Origin: Parachlamydiales bacterium
GTDB lineage: Bacteria; Chlamydiota; Chlamydiia; Chlamydiales; JABDDJ01
DNA: 64,000 bases
Assembly: GCA_041671045.1 (NCBI GenBank)
Contig: JBAZCF010000001.1
Coordinates: 496,001-560,000 of the forward strand
Reading direction: 5' to 3'
Position 1 is the first letter of the stretch; the number at the start of each line of letters is the position of its first letter. Shown in pieces: positions 52,998-61,790 of the stretch. Made by a program: the position numbers and the translations under genes. Below the pieces are notes generated by a model that ran no database searches, had not been told where the DNA came from, and worked only from the letters and a program-made list of their open reading frames with translations.

Positions 52998-54901
52998 ATG
53001 CTGCTCGCCTGGATAGAGGCCTGTTTGGAGAGTTCGAACTGGGAAACGATTTTGTTGGTGATATTATCAGACGTAAGGCCAATTTCTTTTAGTAAAGCTG
53101 CATGCGTGCCTTGTTCAATATAAGCTTCCGGCACTCCAAAATTAAGAACTTGGACGTTGGAGTATCCGTTCGTCATAAGGAAGTTATTTAAGATGGAGCC
53201 TAGTCCGCAAATAGCGGAATGTTCTTCGATGGTCACAATAGTTTGGTGTGTCGTTAGAAGATCGCACAGTAATTCAGAGTCCAAAGGTTTAACGAAGATA
53301 GGATCGACAACAGAGGCTTCGACACCCCATTGCTTGAGCTGCTCTCTAACTTCAAGGGCAACCTTATTCATATGACCTAAGGCGATGATAGCGAGTTTAG
53401 AACCTTGGGCAAGAATTTCTCCCTTGCCTAAAGGACGGGGGACTCTAGGCGCTTCGGTCACTTCGGTGGCTAAGTTCGGATAACGGATGGCGGTGGGACG
53501 ATTCCACGAAAACGCCGAGCTTAATAAGTCTTTTAGCACATCCCCGTTGCGTGGCTGTGCAATCACCATATTTGGCATAGCGTTAAGGAAGGAGATATCA
53601 TAAATACCATTATGTGTGGCCCCATCGGCGCCGGCCAGGCCTGCACGGTCTATCGCGAATACGACGGGAAGTTCTTGCAGGCAGATGTCGTGGAAAAGAT
53701 TGTCGAAGGCGCGTTGCAGAAAAGTGGAGTAAATAGAGGCAACGACATGAGTTTTGCCGCCATAAGCCAGGCCGCCGCAGAAAGTGATAGCATGCGATTC
53801 TGCAATGCCTGCGTCTAGGCAGCGCTGCGGATATTTTTGCATGAAGGCATCTAAGCAGGAGCCGCAAGACATGGCAGGGGTAACAACTTGTAAAATAGGG
53901 TCATTATCAGCCATTTCCAAAATATGCTTTCCAAAAACTTGAGGGAAAGTGGGCTTGGGTGAGGGAGCAACAATGAATTTACCTGTATCAAGATGAAAGG
54001 GGCGTGCGCCGTGGTAGCCGGTAGGATTGGCAATGGCCGCTTCCATCCCTTGGCCCTTATTGGTCAGGATGTGTAGGATCACAGGCCAGGAGGAATTTTT
54101 GAGCTTTTCCAATACAGAGGTCAGCTCTTTAATATCATGTCCATCGACTGGGCCGATATAAGAGACGCCGTAATGTTCGAAAAAAGATGCCGGACTGACC
54201 AGGTTTTTTAAGGAGCTGGATATTTTATGGCCTTGGCGAGAAAGAGCAGGTCCGTAGCTTGGGATTTTTGAGACGAGAGAATCAAGTTCCTGATGGATCT
54301 TATGCGTGAGGGGATTGCTTAGTATGCGGCTAAGAATTCGGGTGATGGCTCCCACATTCTTGGATATCGACATTGCATTATCATTTAAGATGATAATAAA
54401 CTTTTTCAAGTCTCGTGGTAAGTTATTTAAAGCTTCCAATGACATACCACAGGTCAACGTTGCATCTCCGATCACAGGGATGACATAGTTGTCTTCATCC
54501 ATCAAATCGCGCGTTTGGGCCACACCCAGAGCTAAAGAAAGGGCTGTCCCCGCATGGCCTGCGTGGAAATGGTCGTGAGGGGATTCTTTAGGGTGGCCAA
54601 AGCCTGAAAGTCCCTGGTACTGCCGGATCGTAGGGAATCTATCGTTGCGCCCGGTGAGGATTTTGTGGGTGTACGTTTGGTGGCTGACATCCCAAATAAA
54701 CTTGTCTTTAGGGGATTGAAAGACCTTATGCAAAGCAAGAGTCAATTCAACTGTGCCAAGGTTGGATGCCAGGTGCCCCCCATTAACAGACATGACTTCT
54801 ATAATACGCTGGCGAATCTCAGCAGCCAGCTCATTCAATTGATTAAAGTCGTATTTTTGTAGATCTTCAGGAGTTTTAATGGTGGGCAGTAGCTTTGACA
54901 T
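52994..54901 (-). CDS. dxs: 1-deoxy-D-xylulose-5-phosphate synthase
   Basis: A 635-residue thiamine-diphosphate enzyme, first step of the MEP pathway (ispH, the last step, lies at 9140-10123). Marks: NGGHLASNLGTVELTLALH, FIWDVSHQTYTHKILTGR, GHAGTALSLALG, GDATLTCGMSLEALN (TPP-Mg site), YVGPVDGHD-like SYIGPVDGHD and AGADGATHNGIYD. I chose ATG 54901, 8 bases after the xseB stop; the ATG at 54964 would overlap xseB. Overlaps nadK by 4 bases. Confidence 0.96.
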   Translation of the reverse strand: MSKLLPTIKTPEDLQKYDFNQLNELAAEIRQRIIEVMSVNGGHLASNLGTVELTLALHKVFQSPKDKFIWDVSHQTYTHKILTGRNDRFPTIRQYQGLSGFGHPKESPHDHFHAGHAGTALSLALGVAQTRDLMDEDNYVIPVIGDATLTCGMSLEALNNLPRDLKKFIIILNDNAMSISKNVGAITRILSRILSNPLTHKIHQELDSLVSKIPSYGPALSRQGHKISSSLKNLVSPASFFEHYGVSYIGPVDGHDIKELTSVLEKLKNSSWPVILHILTNKGQGMEAAIANPTGYHGARPFHLDTGKFIVAPSPKPTFPQVFGKHILEMADNDPILQVVTPAMSCGSCLDAFMQKYPQRCLDAGIAESHAITFCGGLAYGGKTHVVASIYSTFLQRAFDNLFHDICLQELPVVFAIDRAGLAGADGATHNGIYDISFLNAMPNMVIAQPRNGDVLKDLLSSAFSWNRPTAIRYPNLATEVTEAPRVPRPLGKGEILAQGSKLAIIALGHMNKVALEVREQLKQWGVEASVVDPIFVKPLDSELLCDLLTTHQTIVTIEEHSAICGLGSILNNFLMTNGYSNVQVLNFGVPEAYIEQGTHAALLKEIGLTSDNITNKIVSQFELSKQASIQASSI

Positions 54902-54908
54902 GGGCGGC

Positions 54909-55184
54909 CTAGGTGGAAAATGGTTCTGTTTTTGGCCGTCCTTGTTCATCAACTTGGACTTCATCGTTGCGGTTTTTAATCAATTTCTCGATTTTTTTTT
55001 CTGCTGTATTCAAGCGCTTATTGCATTGGCTGATGAGTTTGTCAGCTTCTTCATAGCATTTCAGAGCATCTTCGAGGGGAGTCTCAGCATTATTCAACTT
55101 TTCAAGCAGTTCTTCCAGACGGTGAAAGGCTGCTTCAAAGGAAAGCTGTTCCTGTCCAGTGCTTTCATTGGAAGAGGTGTTCAC
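54909..55184 (-). CDS. xseB: Exodeoxyribonuclease VII small subunit
   Basis: A 91-residue helical protein with the XseB core SFEAAFHRLEELLEKLNNAETPLEDALKCYEEADKLISQCNKRL. It is the small subunit partnering XseA. I chose GTG 55184 with AAGG seven bases upstream; a TTG at 55238 gives 18 extra residues with no support. The order xseA ... xseB-dxs is as in Chlamydia except for two inserted genes. Confidence 0.92.
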   Translation of the reverse strand: MNTSSNESTGQEQLSFEAAFHRLEELLEKLNNAETPLEDALKCYEEADKLISQCNKRLNTAEKKIEKLIKNRNDEVQVDEQGRPKTEPFST

Positions 55185-55475
55185 AGTTAGACCTTGATAT
55201 TTAGCATTTGTTATAACTGATTTGCCAATTTCAAGCAATTTTGGACTACTGTAGAGCGATGAAAATTTAATGAGGGAGCAATAGACTTCTTTCGAAATTC
55301 CATTTGATGGTTAAAATTGCTATTTTTATGATGAGTATATCCGGGAACAATCAATTTTACATAAAAATGACGCCCCTCGAAAATAATTCTTTTTAAATAT
55401 CGCAGAATAGAATCATTCGGACGCTGGTTTTTTCAATAATCAATCGGTAGTATTAAGTACTCTCTTCTTGAATGC

Positions 55476-56240
55476 CTATATCCTTCCAGAAATATTAAGT
55501 TCATCTAACTGCTTTAATACTGGAGGCAATTTTTCAAGGACATCCTCTAGATTTTTTGATGATTTCATATAATTACAGCAGGCAAGCATGTACATTTTAT
55601 CATTCAATTTTTCAATGATATCCTGAGAGAAGTTGGAGGGAAATAGGTTATTGCTATTAAAATGACCTACAATTTCTTCGTATCGTTCAGTGCTTGCTTT
55701 AGTGATGAAATGTTTGAAAATAGCAAACTTTGAATCATCGTCCATTAAAAAAGTTTCATAATGATTTCTGGTTAGATAGCTTTTAGCGTCGTCAAAAGTG
55801 TGAGTTCTTAATAGGAAATAGTATTGGGCTGTGACTATATTTTTCTGTGCCTCAGTAAGCTCTTGAACAATGCCGTTAAATTTTGAAATGAGCTGGTCTA
55901 ATGTAACATTCTTTAAATGGTACTGTAAGAAGGGGAGGCCATGAAGCTTATACAATGAAAGGGAGAAATTTTGAGAAAGATCATCTTTGGCAATTTGAAT
56001 TTGATTTAGCGCATTAGAACGGGATTTATTATAGAGAGCTACACCGAACAGAAATGTGAGGGTCGCAGCTGTTAGCGGAACAGCAGAAACATAATAAACG
56101 CTGATGGCTACTGCTGTAAAACTGGTGGCTAAAATAACTTTTGCAAAAGGTCTAATAAAACTTTCTTTTTCTAATATTTTATTTGTCCAATAAGTCGGAT
56201 CATTAAAAGGCTTAAGATTTAAAATAGCTGCATAACTCAT
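55476..56240 (-). CDS. Inc-like membrane protein, 254 residues
   Basis: It shares its first 75 residues with the gene upstream: PF....YW, then [ER]xSF.[KR]PFAKV.LATS.TA.AI.VYYVSAVP..AA.LTF.FG.ALY. That segment is a two-lobed hydrophobic hairpin at about 32-72, the pattern used to predict chlamydial inclusion membrane proteins. The rest is helical and charged with no further membrane segment. Function unknown. It lies between xseA and xseB, normally neighbours in Chlamydia. Confidence 0.7.
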   Translation of the reverse strand: MSYAAILNLKPFNDPTYWTNKILEKESFIRPFAKVILATSFTAVAISVYYVSAVPLTAATLTFLFGVALYNKSRSNALNQIQIAKDDLSQNFSLSLYKLHGLPFLQYHLKNVTLDQLISKFNGIVQELTEAQKNIVTAQYYFLLRTHTFDDAKSYLTRNHYETFLMDDDSKFAIFKHFITKASTERYEEIVGHFNSNNLFPSNFSQDIIEKLNDKMYMLACCNYMKSSKNLEDVLEKLPPVLKQLDELNISGRI

Positions 56241-56385
56241 TAAAAAGACCTTTTGAAATTATATTTATTCATTTATTTGATTATCTTTAAAACATTCTAC
56301 TTGGAAGAAGAAAGATCGTTGATTTTGACGACCTATCTTTGATAAGGAATGTGTTAGCCCTGTCTCTCGTTTGTAAAGGTAGTGG

Positions 56386-56672
56386 TCATATCTTCGATAA
56401 CTATTACTTACTTGGAAATTCCTGATTTAACGTAGTTATCAACTGCTTTACCTGATTAGACATTTTTTTCGCCTCGTCAAGCGTGTCGTTTTTTTCTTTT
56501 GAAACCTCTTCCAACTCTTCATAAATGGTAGAATGTTGGAACTCTGCAAAGACCGCAGTGGTCATATCTTCGATAACTTTTTCTAATGTAAAGAACTCAT
56601 TGATCATATCTTCGATAACTTTTTCTAACTTGGATTTTTCATCTCTAACGTAGTTCTCAACTGCCTCACGTG
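56386..56672 (-). repeat. Partial duplication at the 3' end of the 677-residue gene
   Basis: TCATATCTTCGATAACT occurs at 56386, 56562 and 56604. The block 56386-56454, which spans the stop codon, is colinear without gaps with 56604-56672, with scattered mismatches, but the protein frame differs by one phase. The 56562 and 56604 copies are 42 bases apart and encode the two LEKVIEDM units. Confidence 0.7.
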
Positions 56673-58437
56673 CGTTTCTAAGCTTTACTGCCAAATCTTG
56701 AAGCTGTACATCTTCAATTGTTCGTTCTATTGAAGCTTTTCTGAACTCTTCATCATAGGTAGATTGTTGTGCCTTAACAGCCTTAGATTTTGGTGTAAGC
56801 TCCTCTTCTAAAACCTTTATCTCTTTATTAAGAGTCTCAAGTTTTGAGATGAGCGCCAGATGTAGGCCTTTAAAATAATCATTCTGATCGTGGATAAATG
56901 AAGTGGGTATTACAGGTGCATATACTTTACTTTGATTAATTAGATATTGGTTGTGATGAACACCGTTTTTACCAAAAAGTGTTTCCATAGCAACTTGAAT
57001 GTAAAATAGTGTAGATTTTAATTCGGTAACTATTTTTGGAATATAAGGCCCTCCAAGAGCGCGAAGAGCATTATCCACCTTGTCTTTTACTTGATTGCAA
57101 AGATGAAGTAATCCTTTTTTATCCTTAATTTGTTTTTCTAACATTCTTACAGAGTTTCTTTCAGCTTGCGTGGGGGCTTTGGCGTTAATGAAGACTTTAT
57201 TACTTACTTCTTCATAATGTGCCTGGTATTCCATATCAACACGAAGTTTGGCTTCAATAAGAGCGTTGAGGGCAGGGTTTGTTGAGCTTTTATCCACAGG
57301 AGAAAAGGTAAACAAGTATTCGTACTCTTTGAAATGGGTATTCCACCAAGGATTGTTCTGGATATTAGTACGAGCTTCCAAGCTTTTGGGAGAAAGAGAA
57401 GGAGTTTTCATTATCGATTTGGCTTCACTTGCGACCCAAAACTTAAACAAAGGTTCATCTGCTGTAAACAAGCCCCAGGTGATTAGATAGTCCAAGGAAT
57501 CATTTATATGGTTTGCGCGATAGAATTCCGGTTTAATAAGACTATTGGTTCTATCGATATATTTCTTAGCGTCCTTTAGAAAGGATGCCTTCATTATTGC
57601 CTTATCAATGTGTTCTAATAACTCTGTTTTAAAGTCATCATTAAGGTTTCCATGAATCATAAAGTGTTTGAGTTGTGAAAAGTCTTTGCGAGCGTTGAAA
57701 ACATCAGCTATATTTTTTGCACTGAGGTTACATTCAAGAGCTGCTTTATAATCTCTCATCTCCAAAACATCTGCAGCAATGAGTTTTTTTACAATCTCTT
57801 TTGTTGGATGGTTTAAGTCTTTAACGCGGGAACGTGCGGAAAGCTGCTGATATTCATAGACAGAACATTTTTTTAACTGTTCTGCTAATATGCTTTCTAC
57901 ACCTTCTTTTGATATCCTCAATGTGTTAGTTAGCTCTCCGATAGTAGTGGAGATGTCATTGTAAGCTGCGTTCTTTGCCATTGAAACAAACTTAGCGGAT
58001 ACCTCTTGCTGCGATTTTTCGGATAAGACGTGGAAACATATATTAAACTTCACAAAAGAAATAAGAGTATTGCAAAGATTTAAATGATATTGGACTAAGG
58101 GTTCACCATGTTTAGTAATCAGGTCAAGATTTAATATATTTGAGGAGAGACTATCTTTTTCAATTTTTACGTTATGTTGTGTGTCATTCGGAAACTCGTC
58201 CTTCATGTAAAGAGCAGCACCAAATATAAAGGTAAGGGAGGCAGCGGCAATAGGAACAGCAGAAACGTAATATACGCCGATGGCAGCGGCTGTCAGACTG
58301 GTGGCTAAAACGACTTTGGCAAAGGGTTTAACGAAGCTTTCTCTTTCAAAGAATCTATCTGAACTTTTGAATTTCTCCGCCTCCCAATAGGAACTGGTAT
58401 TAAATGGGTGGGAAGCTAAAATGCCAGGTGATGTCAT
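56404..58437 (-). CDS. Large Inc-like membrane protein, 677 residues
   Basis: A paralogue of the 254-residue neighbour in its N-terminus (SFVKPFAKVVLATSLTAAAIGVYYVSAVPIAAASLTF, residues about 35-75), a bilobed hydrophobic hairpin. The remaining 580 residues are charged and helical; the last 130 form a coiled coil with a 14-residue tandem repeat (LEKVIEDM twice). The 3' end carries an extra out-of-frame copy of that region beyond the stop codon. Probably an Inc-type effector by analogy only. Confidence 0.7.
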   Translation of the reverse strand: MTSPGILASHPFNTSSYWEAEKFKSSDRFFERESFVKPFAKVVLATSLTAAAIGVYYVSAVPIAAASLTFIFGAALYMKDEFPNDTQHNVKIEKDSLSSNILNLDLITKHGEPLVQYHLNLCNTLISFVKFNICFHVLSEKSQQEVSAKFVSMAKNAAYNDISTTIGELTNTLRISKEGVESILAEQLKKCSVYEYQQLSARSRVKDLNHPTKEIVKKLIAADVLEMRDYKAALECNLSAKNIADVFNARKDFSQLKHFMIHGNLNDDFKTELLEHIDKAIMKASFLKDAKKYIDRTNSLIKPEFYRANHINDSLDYLITWGLFTADEPLFKFWVASEAKSIMKTPSLSPKSLEARTNIQNNPWWNTHFKEYEYLFTFSPVDKSSTNPALNALIEAKLRVDMEYQAHYEEVSNKVFINAKAPTQAERNSVRMLEKQIKDKKGLLHLCNQVKDKVDNALRALGGPYIPKIVTELKSTLFYIQVAMETLFGKNGVHHNQYLINQSKVYAPVIPTSFIHDQNDYFKGLHLALISKLETLNKEIKVLEEELTPKSKAVKAQQSTYDEEFRKASIERTIEDVQLQDLAVKLRNAREAVENYVRDEKSKLEKVIEDMINEFFTLEKVIEDMTTAVFAEFQHSTIYEELEEVSKEKNDTLDEAKKMSNQVKQLITTLNQEFPSK

Positions 58438-58606
58438 CAGTATTCCTAAATAAAAAAAATTTAATAAAATATATTGTACACTTAATTTTAATTTTAGTCA
58501 ATGATTTGTATTGATTGTTATTATGAAATAACTGTTTATTGCATAAAGTAAATAGTAATATCGAGATTAGATTGCGTTTGTAGTAGTATGATCCGAAGGT
58601 GGAAAA

Positions 58607-59956
58607 TTAAGGTGTGATTTTATCGATGGTAGCTTCAAGAGTGCCTTTGGCAAGACGAGCGTTAAATTTATCTCCGGGTTTCATTTGCGAAGCGTCTGTT
58701 ATAAGAGAGCCGTCCTTTTCATTGAAAAGCACACTGAAACCCTTGCTTAAAAGTACACGCGGATCTAAAGCCTGTAACGTTTGGCTTAACCCCTGCAACT
58801 TTTGTGCTTGGAGGGTGAGAGTAGTTTGTGCTGCGCGGTCGAGGGCTTGCTGCCAGCTAAGGAGTTGTTGCCTGCGCTGTTGCAGTTTTTTGCGCGGGTC
58901 TAGTGACTGCAGGAGCTTGGCTGCATGACTAAGTTTGACTTTCCATTGGTTCATTTTCGTAGGCAGAAGCCGATCACTTTGTTGACGGATATCGTCAATT
59001 TTTTGCATCCAACGTCCTAAAAGGTAATATGGAGTCATGAAGAGGGGATGGCGCAGAATCCCGCTGAGTTCTTGTTTATGTTTACGCAGGTGATGCAGCA
59101 AGGCCTGACAGCACTGGCGTTTCAGTTGATCTAGATGTTTCTGCAGTTCCAGTTGTTCAGCCATGACTATTTCAGCACATGCCGAGGGTGTGGGGGCGCG
59201 CACATCGGCAACATATTCTGCAATGGTATGGTCTGTTTCATGTCCGACGGCACAGATGATGGGAATACGGCTGAGGAATATCGCTTCCGCCACAATTTCT
59301 TCGTTGAAGCACCATAAGTCTTCAAAACTGCCTCCGCCGCGACCGACGATCATGACATCGACAGGAAGTTTATCATTGAAAAAACGGATAGCGCGTGCAA
59401 TTTCTTCTGCGGCGCCGTCGCCCTGGACTTTTACTGGATTGAGTATAACGTGGAAGTTTGCCCCGCGCCGGTTAAGGATATTGAGGATATCTTGGATCGC
59501 AGCGCCGGTGGGACTGGTGATGATGCCGATGGTATGGGGAAGGAAAGGGAGCTTTTTCTTATGTTCTTTGCGAAACCAGCCGAGTTGGTGGACCTTCTTT
59601 TTGAGGGCTTCTAATTTAAGTAAAAGATCCCCCAGACCTTCTTTCTGCATTTTGCGAATGACGATTTGGTAGCGTCCTCCGGCGGGATACACATTGAGGG
59701 AGCCTTCAATAAGAACTTTGTCACCATTTTTTGGCTCGAAAGAAAGCGACGAAGCCTCGCCGCGGAACATGACCGCAGCAATCTGGGCTTGGGAGTCTTT
59801 TAATGTAAGGTACCAATGGCCCGATTGCTGCAGTTTGCAATTGCTAACTTCTCCCTGGAGCACAACTTGTGAAAACGCACCCTCCAAATTGTTTTTTATC
59901 GCAGCCGATAAAGCCGAGACAGTCAATGCGGAGGATACATCCAGGGTATTAGCCAT
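58607..59956 (-). CDS. xseA: Exodeoxyribonuclease VII large subunit
   Basis: A 449-residue nuclease subunit with an N-terminal OB fold (VVLQGEVSNCKLQQSGHWYLTLKD, about 33-56) and the XseA catalytic region: GIITSPTGAAIQDILNIL, DVMIVGRGGGSFEDLWCFNEE and CAVGHETDHTIAEYVADVRAPTPSACAE. It degrades single-stranded DNA with XseB. Starts 4 bases after lysS. Confidence 0.96.
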   Translation of the reverse strand: MANTLDVSSALTVSALSAAIKNNLEGAFSQVVLQGEVSNCKLQQSGHWYLTLKDSQAQIAAVMFRGEASSLSFEPKNGDKVLIEGSLNVYPAGGRYQIVIRKMQKEGLGDLLLKLEALKKKVHQLGWFRKEHKKKLPFLPHTIGIITSPTGAAIQDILNILNRRGANFHVILNPVKVQGDGAAEEIARAIRFFNDKLPVDVMIVGRGGGSFEDLWCFNEEIVAEAIFLSRIPIICAVGHETDHTIAEYVADVRAPTPSACAEIVMAEQLELQKHLDQLKRQCCQALLHHLRKHKQELSGILRHPLFMTPYYLLGRWMQKIDDIRQQSDRLLPTKMNQWKVKLSHAAKLLQSLDPRKKLQQRRQQLLSWQQALDRAAQTTLTLQAQKLQGLSQTLQALDPRVLLSKGFSVLFNEKDGSLITDASQMKPGDKFNARLAKGTLEATIDKITP

Positions 59957-59960
59957 ACCA

Positions 59961-61580
59961 CTATTCCGTTTGAGGTTTCATCCAAGGGAAGAAGAGGACA
60001 TCACGGATAGAGTGTGCTTGTGTGAAAAGCATGACGAGGCGGTCGATACCAATTCCTACACCACCGGCGGGCGGCATACCTTGGCAGATAGCTTCTAGAA
60101 ACTCTTCGTCAGAAGGAGCTGCTTCTTCATCGCCTTTATCACGTCTGCGTGTTTGTTCGTCGAAGAGGCTGCGCTGCAATTCCGGATCATTTAATTCGGT
60201 GTAGGAGTTGCAGGCTTCTCCACAGAGGATAAAGCTTTCGAAACGCTCAACGATACCTTGCATACGCTGTTCAGGGTCGCGGTGAAGTTTGCAGAGCGGC
60301 GTTGTCTCGATAGGGTGATCGGTGATGTGGTGAGGCTGGATGAGGTGTTTTTCGACATGGATCTCAAACAGAGCAGCAATCATCAGACCGCGTGAGAGGC
60401 TGTTGATTTTCTTCGGATCAATTTCACCGCTATCGGCAAGGAGGCGGTGCAATGCTTCATCAGATAGGGAATCTACATCCAGTTGAGCATAATGGCGCAG
60501 GCTTTCCTTCATCGACATTCTCTTCCAAGGTGCTTTGACATCAATAGTCACAAATTCGTCTTTACCGGGAAGGGGCACTTGCAGTTCTGTTGTACCAAAA
60601 AGCTTCAAAGCGAGCATTTGATAAAGGTTTTCAACAAATGCCATCATGTCATTGTAATCCCAATAGGCTGCATAAGCTTCCAATAGGGTGAATTCAGGGT
60701 TGTGGCTGCGGTCTATGCCTTCATTACGGAAAACTTTACCCATTTCGAAAACACGTTCGATGCCGCCGATAAGGAGTTTTTTTAGGGGGATTTCCAAGGA
60801 GATACGTAGGAACATTTCTTGGTTGAGGGCATTAAGCTTAGTCGTAAAAGGACGAGCTTCCGCGCCGCCGTAGGTGCTTTGCAACACCGGTGTTTCCACT
60901 TCCATGAAACGTTGGTCCGACATGTATTGGCGGATAAGCGAAAGGATCTGGCTGCGAACGCGGAAAACTTGGTGAATTTCAGGATTTGTGATGAGGTCTA
61001 ACCAGCGTTTGCGGTAGCGCAGCTCTTTATCGGTCAAGCCGGAGTGTTTATCGGCAAGAGGAAGGAGGGTTTTGCAGAGGAGGGTGACTTTTTTTGCGTA
61101 GAGGGTGAGTTCGCCTTTATTGGTGAAGAAGAGGTTGCCTTCGATGCCGATGATATCGCCAAGGTCAATTTTCTTCTCGATGACTTTGTAGGCGGAGACG
61201 ACATTTTGTCCGTCAGGTGCGGTCTGGGGTGTATATCCTTCGAGATGTGTATGTTCATTGTTGAACATGATCTGGATGCGTGTGTGGTCATCTTGGATAT
61301 GGGCGAAGGCATTTTTCCCCATAGAGCGAAATAGGATCAACCTTCCTGCGATCTTTACTGTAGGCGTGGTGCCGGCGGCAGCTTCTTCGCTGTGCCCGAG
61401 CGGCTGTGATTCGTATTGCTTGCGGACTTCTTCGAGCGTGAGGGTAGGATTGAATTGATTGGGGTAGGGCTCGATCCCTAGGCTGCGCAGTTCAGCGAGT
61501 TTTCTGCTGCGGTTTTGGTACTCTTCATGAGTTAAATATTCAGGAGTATTTGATGATGTTGTGTGTGTAGGGGAAGACAT
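59961..61580 (-). CDS. lysS: Lysyl-tRNA synthetase (class II)
   Basis: A 539-residue class II aaRS. An OB-fold anticodon-binding domain (about 70-190) precedes the catalytic core with motif 2 FRNEGIDRSHNPEFTLLEAY and motif 3 GVGIGIDRLVMLFT. It charges tRNA-Lys. I chose ATG 61580 because AAGGAATAGA sits just upstream; the ATG at 61649 would run through a small gene in another frame. The ATG is one base past the stop of that 58-residue gene. Confidence 0.96.
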   Translation of the reverse strand: MSSPTHTTSSNTPEYLTHEEYQNRSRKLAELRSLGIEPYPNQFNPTLTLEEVRKQYESQPLGHSEEAAAGTTPTVKIAGRLILFRSMGKNAFAHIQDDHTRIQIMFNNEHTHLEGYTPQTAPDGQNVVSAYKVIEKKIDLGDIIGIEGNLFFTNKGELTLYAKKVTLLCKTLLPLADKHSGLTDKELRYRKRWLDLITNPEIHQVFRVRSQILSLIRQYMSDQRFMEVETPVLQSTYGGAEARPFTTKLNALNQEMFLRISLEIPLKKLLIGGIERVFEMGKVFRNEGIDRSHNPEFTLLEAYAAYWDYNDMMAFVENLYQMLALKLFGTTELQVPLPGKDEFVTIDVKAPWKRMSMKESLRHYAQLDVDSLSDEALHRLLADSGEIDPKKINSLSRGLMIAALFEIHVEKHLIQPHHITDHPIETTPLCKLHRDPEQRMQGIVERFESFILCGEACNSYTELNDPELQRSLFDEQTRRRDKGDEEAAPSDEEFLEAICQGMPPAGGVGIGIDRLVMLFTQAHSIRDVLFFPWMKPQTE

Positions 61581-61581
61581 T

Positions 61582-61758
61582 CTATTCCTTAGGGGTTGCG
61601 GACGCTTGTTCCGTTGGAGGTCCGGAGCGGACAAAGTCCAACCTGGCATAAGCGTAAATGGTTGTAGCGATGATTAAAAACATATAAATCGCCCAATTAA
61701 TGACAAAAACTTTGGTTTGGCCGGTCGCTCTAAAAAAGGATTGTTTCTGTTGTGCCAT
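61582..61758 (-). CDS. 58-residue single-pass membrane protein between rimO and lysS
   Basis: It reads MAQQKQSFFRATGQTKVFVI at the start, then one membrane helix (about 17-40, VINWAIYMFLIIATTIYAYARL) and a Pro/Glu/Ser tail. GGAG lies 8 bases before the ATG, and the stop precedes the lysS start by one base, which argues for translation. No family is recognised. The helix and basic N-terminus indicate an inner-membrane protein. Confidence 0.7.
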   Translation of the reverse strand: MAQQKQSFFRATGQTKVFVINWAIYMFLIIATTIYAYARLDFVRSGPPTEQASATPKE

Positions 61759-61790
61759 GTCGATATCTCCGGAAAGTATTCCGAAAATTC

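Noticed and set aside
54902..54964. N-terminal extension of dxs
   Set aside because: It would overlap xseB; the ATG at 54901 fits the family length and the gene spacing.
61581..61649. N-terminal extension of lysS
   Set aside because: It translates the small membrane-protein gene out of frame; the ATG at 61580 has a clear ribosome site.
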